DNA of 6,596 nucleotides from an uncultured Oceanospirillaceae bacterium. Its GTDB lineage: Bacteria > Pseudomonadota > Gammaproteobacteria > Pseudomonadales > Balneatricaceae. The position numbers were made by a program, and so were the translations under genes. The notes beneath the pieces were generated by a model that did no database searches, was not told the DNA's origin, and was given only the letters and a program-made list of their open reading frames with translations. Shown piece by piece: positions 1 to 4,471 of the stretch; within the stretch, counting starts at the first letter, position 1; each line of letters begins with the position of its first letter. The stretch lies in assembly GCA_946221045.1 (NCBI GenBank), contig CAMIIY010000115.1:1-6596 (forward strand). The letters are read 5' to 3'.

Positions 1-2528
1 TCTCCTTCAAATTTGCCCCCGAACAGATTCCGGGAATTCCATTGCCCAAACCCCGATATGAGATCTTTGTCTACGCGCCCTGGGTTGAAGGTGTGCATCT
101 GCGTGGCGGCAAGGTGGCCCGTGGCGGACTGCGCTGGTCTGACCGGTATGAAGATTTCCGCACTGAGGTACTGGGCCTGGTAAAAGCGCAACAGGTGAAA
201 AATGCGGTCATTGTCCCGGTGGGTGCCAAAGGTGGGTTTGTTGCCAAGCTGCTGAAAGATGACATGAGTCGTGATGAGTGGCTGGCCGAGGGTATTCGCT
301 GCTATCAGACCTTTATCTGTGGGCTGCTGGATATCACAGATAACCTGAATGATAAGGTGGTGTTACCCCCGGTGGATGTTGTGCGCCATGACGGTGATGA
401 TGCCTATCTGGTGGTGGCCGCTGACAAGGGTACTGCAACATTTTCCGATATCGCCAATGAGATAGCTCAGCACTATGGTTTCTGGCTCGGGGATGCGTTT
501 GCCTCAGGTGGCAGCCAGGGGTATGACCATAAAAAAATGGGTATAACCGCACGTGGTGCCTGGGTCTCGGTGCAACGTCACTTCAGAGAGATGGGGCTGA
601 ACACGGAGCAGGATGATTTTACTGTGCTGGGTATCGGTGATATGTCGGGGGATGTGTTTGGCAACGGCCTCTTGTTATCCAAGCATATCAAGCTGGTGGC
701 AGCGTTTAATCACCAGCATATCTTTATCGACCCTGCACCGGATCCGGCCAAGAGCTGGAAGGAGCGCAAGCGCCTGTTTGATCTGCCACGGTCCAGCTGG
801 CAGGACTACGATGCCTCTCTGATCAGCGCCGGGGGCGGGATCTTCTCCCGCAGCAGTAAGGCGATTATGCTGACGCCTCAGATCAAGGAGCTGACCGGGC
901 TGAGCTGTGATCGCATGACGCCCACTGAGTTGATTCGCAGTTTGCTGATGATGCCGGTGGATCTGCTTTGGAATGGCGGGATCGGTACCTATGTGAAAGC
1001 CAGTGATGAAACCGATATGCAGATTGGCGACAAGGCCAATGATGCGTTGCGTGTCAACGGTGCTGACCTGCGCTGTAAGGTTGTTGGTGAGGGTGGCAAT
1101 CTGGGGTTAAGCCAAAAAGCCCGCATTGAGTTTGCAATGAACGGCGGACGCCTCAATACCGACTTTATTGACAATGCCGGGGGTGTTGACTGCTCCGACC
1201 ATGAAGTCAACATTAAAATTCTGCTCAGCCAGATTGTTGCCAACGGTGATATGACGGAAAAACAGCGTAATCTGCTGCTGGAAAAAATGACCGATGATGT
1301 GGCGGCGCTGGTGCTGGAGAACAACTATCGTCAGGTACAGGCGATCAGTCTGTCGGAATCCCGTTCGCTGGAAAACATGGCGGAGTATCACCGCTATATC
1401 ACCAGTATGGAATCCGCCGGTAAGTTGAACCGGGCGCTGGAGTTTTTGCCTGACGATGATGCGCTGAATGAGCGCAAGAACTCAGGGCGGGGGCTGACAC
1501 GGCCAGAGCTGTCTGTGCTGATTTCGTACAGCAAGGCGGAGCTGAAAGAAACCCTGGCTCAGTCAGCGATTGTGAAAGACCCCTATCTGAGTCAGGAGCT
1601 GTATACCGCATTTCCACCGCAGTTGGTGGAGAGTTATACCGAGGCGCTCAGTCAGCACCGGCTGCACCGTGAAATCATAGCGACCCAGTTGGCAAATCAT
1701 ATGATCAATATGATGGGGATAAACTTTGCTGACCGGCTCAGGGTCTCCACCGGCGCTGATGATGCGACCATTGCGCGGGCGTTTGTGCTGGCCCGGGATG
1801 CGTTTCATGTTGAACAGCTCTGGGAGCAGATTGAAGCACTGGATCATCGGGTTGAGGCTACGGTGCAATCAGGCATGATGCTTGAATTGCAGCACCTGAT
1901 GCGTCGGACTACGCGTTGGTTTGTCCGAAACCGTCGCGAAGATCTGGATTGCCGGCTGGAGGTTGAAAACTGCCGCAGCAAACTGACCAAGCTGATTAAG
2001 CACCTGGATAAGGCACTGTGCGGTGCGCCTCTGAAACACTGGGAGCAGAACCGGCAGCGTTATGCCAAAGCCGGGGTGCCGGATAAACTGGCGCGCACGG
2101 TTGCGGCGTCACGTATTCTGTTTTCTGCACTGGGTATTATTGATGTGGCGGGCAGTACCGATGTGCCGATCGAAAGTGTTGCTCAGGTACATTTTGATCT
2201 GGGTGAGCGCCTTGATCTGCATTGGCTGGGGCAGCAACTGCACCGCCTGCCGGTCAGCAGTTACTGGCAGGCGATGGCACGGGAAGCGTTCAGAGATGAT
2301 CTGGACTGGCAGCACAGCTCGCTGGTAGCCAACGCCATTCATTATCGGGTCCGGGGTACTAGCAGTCAGCAGGTTGTTGATAAATGGTACAGCGAAAATG
2401 AGTGGCTGGTGGCCCGCTGGATTAAAATTCTGGCGGAGCTCAAAAATGCTGATCAGCAGGATTATGCCATGTACAGCGTTGCCCTGAGAGAGCTGTTTGA
2501 GCTTGCGAAAACCAGTCAGAGCGGCTGA
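1..2528 (+). CDS. gdhB: NAD-specific glutamate dehydrogenase, large (GDH-180) type, C-terminal half; 5' end outside window
   Basis: This enzyme oxidatively deaminates glutamate to 2-oxoglutarate and ammonium with NAD+ in the cytoplasm. The reading frame is open from base 3 (S-F-K-F-A-P-E-Q-I-P...), so 841 residues are visible. Family members are about 1,600 residues, so roughly the N-terminal half, which carries the regulatory regions, is missing. Visible signatures in order are: GGKVARGGLRWSDR near bases 105-155; the substrate-binding segment KAQQVKNAVIVPVGAKGGF (about 183-239), with the conserved lysine of PVGAKGGF at 228-230; the dinucleotide-binding GIGDMSGDVFGNG (630-668); GEGGNLGLSQKARIEFA (from 1086); and FIDNAGGVDCSDHEVN (1164-1211). 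A long helical C-terminal extension follows to the TGA at 2526-2528. The TTG at 42 is an internal leucine codon, not a start, because homology to the family continues upstream of it. In Pseudomonas the enzyme is known to be allosterically activated by arginine; nothing in this half tests that. The family call is very secure; the gene symbol follows Pseudomonas usage. Confidence 0.96.
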   Translation, partial: SFKFAPEQIPGIPLPKPRYEIFVYAPWVEGVHLRGGKVARGGLRWSDRYEDFRTEVLGLVKAQQVKNAVIVPVGAKGGFVAKLLKDDMSRDEWLAEGIRCYQTFICGLLDITDNLNDKVVLPPVDVVRHDGDDAYLVVAADKGTATFSDIANEIAQHYGFWLGDAFASGGSQGYDHKKMGITARGAWVSVQRHFREMGLNTEQDDFTVLGIGDMSGDVFGNGLLLSKHIKLVAAFNHQHIFIDPAPDPAKSWKERKRLFDLPRSSWQDYDASLISAGGGIFSRSSKAIMLTPQIKELTGLSCDRMTPTELIRSLLMMPVDLLWNGGIGTYVKASDETDMQIGDKANDALRVNGADLRCKVVGEGGNLGLSQKARIEFAMNGGRLNTDFIDNAGGVDCSDHEVNIKILLSQIVANGDMTEKQRNLLLEKMTDDVAALVLENNYRQVQAISLSESRSLENMAEYHRYITSMESAGKLNRALEFLPDDDALNERKNSGRGLTRPELSVLISYSKAELKETLAQSAIVKDPYLSQELYTAFPPQLVESYTEALSQHRLHREIIATQLANHMINMMGINFADRLRVSTGADDATIARAFVLARDAFHVEQLWEQIEALDHRVEATVQSGMMLELQHLMRRTTRWFVRNRREDLDCRLEVENCRSKLTKLIKHLDKALCGAPLKHWEQNRQRYAKAGVPDKLARTVAASRILFSALGIIDVAGSTDVPIESVAQVHFDLGERLDLHWLGQQLHRLPVSSYWQAMAREAFRDDLDWQHSSLVANAIHYRVRGTSSQQVVDKWYSENEWLVARWIKILAELKNADQQDYAMYSVALRELFELAKTSQSG

Positions 2529-2530
2529 TA

Positions 2531-2565
2531 ATGTGGGGCCTGATGGAGTGATACATGCCCCACAT
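2531..2565 (+). promoter_or_regulatory. Inverted repeat bracketing the SD and start codon of the DUF2835 gene
   Basis: ATGTGGGGC (2531-2539) and GCCCCACAT (2557-2565) are perfect 9-bp reverse complements. The loop is 17 bases (2540-2556) and contains the GGAG Shine-Dalgarno (2545-2548) and the first two bases of the ATG (2555-2557). In RNA the start codon would sit at the loop/stem junction. The structure begins two bases after the gdhB stop codon, so a ribosome terminating on gdhB could disturb it, which would allow translational coupling. The repeat is read directly from the sequence; a regulatory role is inference. Confidence 0.5.
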
Positions 2566-2773
2566 CGACGTTGAACTGCATATTTCTGCTGACAATTACC
2601 TGAAGCTCTATCAGGGCGTTGCCAAAGATGTGTTGGCACAGGCCTCTGATGGACGCAAGGTGAGGTTTCCGGCACAAATTCTCCGGCCGTTTTTGCTGCA
2701 TGAAGGCATTCACGGCCGTTTTCGGATTCTGTTTGACCAACAGGGCCGCTACCAGAAAATCGAAAAACTCTGA
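2555..2773 (+). CDS. DUF2835 family small protein, function unknown
   Basis: This is a 72-residue protein with no signal peptide or membrane segment, so probably cytosolic. It matches the pattern I know for DUF2835: an N-terminal hydrophobic/polar alternating stretch (IDVELHISADNYLKLYQG), a central basic segment (GRKVRFPAQILRPF), then HEGIHGRFRILFDQQGRYQKIEKL. The alternating pattern suggests a compact, mostly beta fold. Length is typical for the family. The start is supported by GGAG at 2545-2548, six bases before the ATG. The gene follows the glutamate dehydrogenase stop by 26 bases with no terminator between them, so it is probably cotranscribed with that gene. No function is assigned to the family that I know of. 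The family call is from memory of the motif; the cellular role is unknown. Confidence 0.85.
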   Translation: MPHIDVELHISADNYLKLYQGVAKDVLAQASDGRKVRFPAQILRPFLLHEGIHGRFRILFDQQGRYQKIEKL

Positions 2774-2793
2774 TCTGGTGTCGCTTTCCCTCC

Positions 2794-2803
2794 GGTGTAC
2801 ACC
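2794..2803. promoter_or_regulatory. 10-bp perfect palindrome upstream of pyrD
   Basis: GGTGTACACC is a perfect palindrome, ending 24 bases before the proposed pyrD -10 box and just upstream of where a -35 element would lie. This is a sensible place for an operator or activator site. It does not resemble the PurR box that controls E. coli pyrD. The site is seen directly; any binding protein is unknown, and chance is possible. Confidence 0.25.
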
Positions 2804-2804
2804 C

Positions 2805-2833
2805 TATGATTCTGGGGGGGGCTCGCCTATAAT
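2805..2833 (+). promoter_or_regulatory. Putative sigma-70 promoter of pyrD
   Basis: A consensus -10 hexamer TATAAT lies at 2828-2833. At 17-bp spacing the -35 position (2805-2810, TATGAT) is poor and there is no extended -10 TG, so the promoter may be weak or activator-dependent. The spacer contains a run of eight G (2814-2821). Transcription would start near 2840, giving a leader of about 24 bases before the pyrD ATG at 2864. I see no convincing hairpin over the ribosome-binding site of the kind used in CTP-sensing start-site switching of enterobacterial pyrC/pyrD. Confidence 0.45.
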
Positions 2834-2863
2834 CGCAGCAAATTCGCCGATTGGGTCAACCGC

Positions 2864-3895
2864 ATGCTTTATTCTCTTGCCCGTTCACTGATGTTTCAGA
2901 TGGATCCTGAACTGTCCCACGATCTTGCCTTGAGCACCATGAACGTGGCTGCGATGCTGGGTGTAAACCGTTTGCTCGGTTCGCAGCAGCTGGCTGATCC
3001 GGTTGAAGTGATGGGGCTGACATTTGCTAACCGCGTAGGGCTGGCAGCAGGTCTGGATAAAAACGGCATTGCGGTTGATGGTCTGGCTGCCATGGGGTTT
3101 GGGTTTGTTGAAGTGGGAACTGTTACACCACGTCCACAGGCGGGTAATCCCAAACCGCGTATTTTTCGGCTGCCGGAGCAGCAGGCGATTATCAATCGCA
3201 TGGGCTTTAATAATCAGGGCGTTGATAACCTGCTGAAAAATCTGGATAAACAGCAATATAAAGGTATTCTGGGTATCAATATTGGCAAGAATAAAGACAC
3301 GCCTAATGAAAAAGCCAATGAGGATTACCTCTACTGCCTGCGCAAGGTCTATCCGCGTGCCTCCTACATTACGGTAAACATCTCATCACCCAATACACCG
3401 GGTTTACGAACACTCCAGTACGGAGATTCGCTGAACAGCCTGCTGGATGCGCTGAAAACCGAACAGGCCAAGCTGGCCATGATTCATGAGCGCTATGTAC
3501 CGATTGCCGTTAAAATCGCACCGGATATGAGCGAGGAAGAGCTGCAACTGGTGGCTGCTGCGCTTCGTGCCTACGCGATTGATGGTGTGATCGCAACCAA
3601 CACTACACTGTCCCGTGACGGAGTGGAGCGGGCGGTGCATGGCAGTGAAGAAGGTGGTTTGTCCGGTGCCCCGTTGCGTAACCGATCCACCCGGGTGATC
3701 CGGGCATTGGCTGACGCACTGGAAGGTGATCTGCCAATTATTGGCGTCGGTGGTATTACGGAAGGTTTTGATGCTGCAGAGAAGATTGAAGCCGGTGCCA
3801 GCCTGGTTCAGGTCTACAGCGGGTTTATTTACCGTGGCCCCAAACTCGTGGCAGAGTCAGTTAAGGCAATCCAGCAGCTCAGACTGAACGTGTAA
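2864..3895 (+). CDS. pyrD: Dihydroorotate dehydrogenase (quinone), class 2
   Basis: PyrD oxidises dihydroorotate to orotate, the fourth step of UMP synthesis, and passes electrons through FMN to the membrane quinone pool. The protein has 343 residues (E. coli has 336). The N-terminal helices [23 protein letters not shown] are the class 2 extension that contacts the membrane and forms the quinone tunnel. FMN/substrate motifs follow: AAGLDKNG (61-68), NRMGFNN (111-117), [10 protein letters not shown] (137-146), and [12 protein letters not shown] (171-182) with Ser175 as the catalytic base expected for class 2. Further motifs are VKIAPD (216-221), ATNTT (244-248), GGLSGAP (264-270), GVGGI (294-298) and YSGFIYRGP (318-326). 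The start matches the family N-terminus, although the Shine-Dalgarno is weak (GGG at 2853-2855, eight bases before the ATG). It has its own likely promoter upstream and a strong terminator eight bases after the stop, so it is probably mainly monocistronic. Confidence 0.98.
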   Translation: MLYSLARSLMFQMDPELSHDLALSTMNVAAMLGVNRLLGSQQLADPVEVMGLTFANRVGLAAGLDKNGIAVDGLAAMGFGFVEVGTVTPRPQAGNPKPRIFRLPEQQAIINRMGFNNQGVDNLLKNLDKQQYKGILGINIGKNKDTPNEKANEDYLYCLRKVYPRASYITVNISSPNTPGLRTLQYGDSLNSLLDALKTEQAKLAMIHERYVPIAVKIAPDMSEEELQLVAAALRAYAIDGVIATNTTLSRDGVERAVHGSEEGGLSGAPLRNRSTRVIRALADALEGDLPIIGVGGITEGFDAAEKIEAGASLVQVYSGFIYRGPKLVAESVKAIQQLRLNV

Positions 3896-3902
3896 GACAA
3901 AA

Positions 3903-3930
3903 GGAAAAGGCTCCCTGAGGAGCCTTTTCC
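3903..3930. terminator. Bidirectional intrinsic terminator between pyrD and rmf
   Basis: GGAAAAGGCTCC (3903-3914) and GGAGCCTTTTCC (3919-3930) form a perfect 12-bp stem with a CTGA loop. The GC-rich upper part (GGCTCC/GGAGCC) flanked by A4 and T4 gives the stem plus U-run arrangement on both strands. On the minus strand a second TTTT follows the stem. The stem begins eight bases after the pyrD stop and lies 20 bases beyond the rmf stop, so it fits both convergent genes. Confidence 0.9.
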
Positions 3931-3949
3931 GTTACACAATCGAGATTGA

Positions 3950-4156
3950 CTAATGTAAAGCCGGGTCAGCCTGAATGGCTGAAACGCCGTCCATACCGCT
4001 CCAGTGCGCTTCGCGCCCCTGGCGCCAACCACTCATCCAGTGGCTTCTGAGGTCAGCGGTGTTTACGGGACAAAGGTCCCTTGATTTACCACTCAGGCCA
4101 GCCTGGAAGCCACGGTTAAAGAGGGTGGTAGTACGGCTGCGTTTTTGTCTCTTCAT
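3950..4156 (-). CDS. rmf: Ribosome modulation factor (hibernation factor)
   Basis: RMF binds 70S ribosomes in stationary phase or starvation and drives 100S dimer formation, storing inactive ribosomes. The 68-residue basic protein starts MKRQKRSR and carries the family core RGFQAGLSGKSRDLCP (15-30), RSHW (37-40) and GWRQGR (43-48), closely parallel to E. coli RMF (RGYQAG...GRSKEMCP...GWREA). It is longer than the 55-residue E. coli protein. The tail HWSGMDGVSAIQADPALH resembles the extended Pseudomonas-type RMF. The start is set by the family MKRQKR beginning and an AGAGAGG Shine-Dalgarno (plus-strand 4166-4172), nine bases from the ATG. It is convergent with pyrD and divergent from rlmKL. 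Its leader is unusually rich in inverted repeats (see the separate entry). Stop is TAG. Confidence 0.95.
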   Translation of the reverse strand: MKRQKRSRTTTLFNRGFQAGLSGKSRDLCPVNTADLRSHWMSGWRQGREAHWSGMDGVSAIQADPALH

Positions 4157-4165
4157 AAGGTCTTG

Positions 4166-4251
4166 CCTCTCTGTTCTTTAGTTGTGGAGAGCAGTGGTTC
4201 ATTGAGACAGAATAACCACTGATAACCCGCCCGGGTCGATTAAAAAAATCG
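4166..4251 (-). promoter_or_regulatory. Structured rmf 5' leader: chain of four potential hairpins ending at the SD
   Basis: Read on the minus strand toward rmf, four inverted repeats follow almost without gaps. (a) CGATT/AATCG, plus positions 4247-4251 and 4237-4241, is 5 bp. (b) ACCCG/CGGGT, 4225-4236, leaves a two-base loop, or four bp with a GGGC loop. (c) CAGTGGTT/AACCACTG, 4214-4221 and 4192-4199, is 8 bp, extended by ATT/AAT (4211-4213 with 4201-4203) across one bulged base, with a 7-base loop. (d) CTCTC (4187-4191) pairs with GAGAG (4167-4171) inside the AGAGAGG Shine-Dalgarno, with a 15-base loop. Hairpin c is strong; a and d are weak alone. An RNA motif upstream of rmf (the 'rmf RNA motif') has been described in Pseudomonas by comparative genomics; whether this is the same element cannot be decided here. 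Confidence 0.5.
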
Positions 4252-4344
4252 CAGGGCAGACCTCTATTGATATCGAAAAAATACAGCCAAAGCGATTGAT
4301 AATGGCTATCTGACATACGTTTGTAATAAATCTTCGCATGCATG

Positions 4345-4420
4345 AAATGAAAAACAGATTACATTCATCGGCTTAGCTAACTGCCTGAGGCTAAATAGAA
4401 AAAGTGAAGATTTTTCATTT
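4345..4420. repeat. 10-bp inverted repeat upstream of rlmKL
   Basis: AAATGAAAAA (4345-4354) and TTTTTCATTT (4411-4420) are exact reverse complements separated by 56 bases. The interval contains the palindrome TTAGCTAA and a smaller TTAGC/GCTAA repeat (4373-4377, 4390-4394). The arms are nearly all A/T, so chance is a real possibility. It could be a folded leader or a protein site. Confidence 0.3.
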
Positions 4421-4436
4421 GTATTACACGCTTTTT

Positions 4437-4455
4437 GGTCTAGCTGAATTAGACC
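4437..4455 (+). promoter_or_regulatory. Small hairpin just upstream of the rlmKL SD
   Basis: GGTCTA (4437-4442) and TAGACC (4450-4455) form a perfect 6-bp stem with a 7-base loop. It ends five bases before the AGGA Shine-Dalgarno (4461-4464) of rlmKL. It leaves the ribosome-binding site free, so it would more likely affect mRNA stability or ribosome access indirectly. There is no T-run after it, so it is not a terminator. Confidence 0.35.
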
Positions 4456-4471
4456 TGAACAGGAACTGATT

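Larger units (their letters stand above)
4157..4471. other. AT-rich divergent intergenic region between rmf and rlmKL
   Basis: These 315 bases should hold the promoters and leaders of both divergent genes. I see no supported protein gene, tRNA or rRNA here. The rmf-proximal part (4166-4251) is full of hairpins readable on the minus strand. The rlmKL-proximal part (4345-4455) contains a 10-bp inverted repeat and a smaller hairpin. Other short palindromes are CATGCATG (4337-4344) and TTAGCTAA (4373-4380). No hexamer pair stands out as a promoter for either gene. The least bad rmf candidate on the minus strand is TTACAA (plus 4321-4326) with CATTAT (plus 4299-4304), 16-bp spacing, which is weak. 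Confidence 0.7.

Noticed and set aside
42..44. TTG as the start of the glutamate dehydrogenase gene
   Set aside because: The same frame is open to the window edge and the residues upstream (SFKFAPEQIPGIP) fit the family, so this is an internal leucine of a gene cut by the window.
989..1391. Two overlapping minus-strand open frames of about 100 codons
   Set aside because: Both are antisense to the most conserved catalytic part of the dehydrogenase and show no protein-family features.
2531..2551. Six-codon mini-ORF between gdhB and the DUF2835 gene
   Set aside because: There is no SD at a proper distance. The ATG is better explained as the left arm of the inverted repeat.
2109..2675. 188-codon open frame on the minus strand
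   Set aside because: It lies antisense to the conserved end of gdhB and the DUF2835 gene, has no recognisable domain, and is expected by chance opposite GC-rich coding sequence.
3975..4181. 68-codon plus-strand frame opposite rmf
   Set aside because: It overlaps rmf almost fully, whose translation matches a known family; this frame has no family resemblance.
4338..4376. 12-codon plus-strand mini-ORF before rlmKL
   Set aside because: No Shine-Dalgarno precedes it and its sequence has no attenuator-like codon run.
4385..4430. Promoter for rlmKL (TAAATA or TATTAC as -10)
   Set aside because: No acceptable -35 at 16-18 bp from either hexamer, so no call was made.
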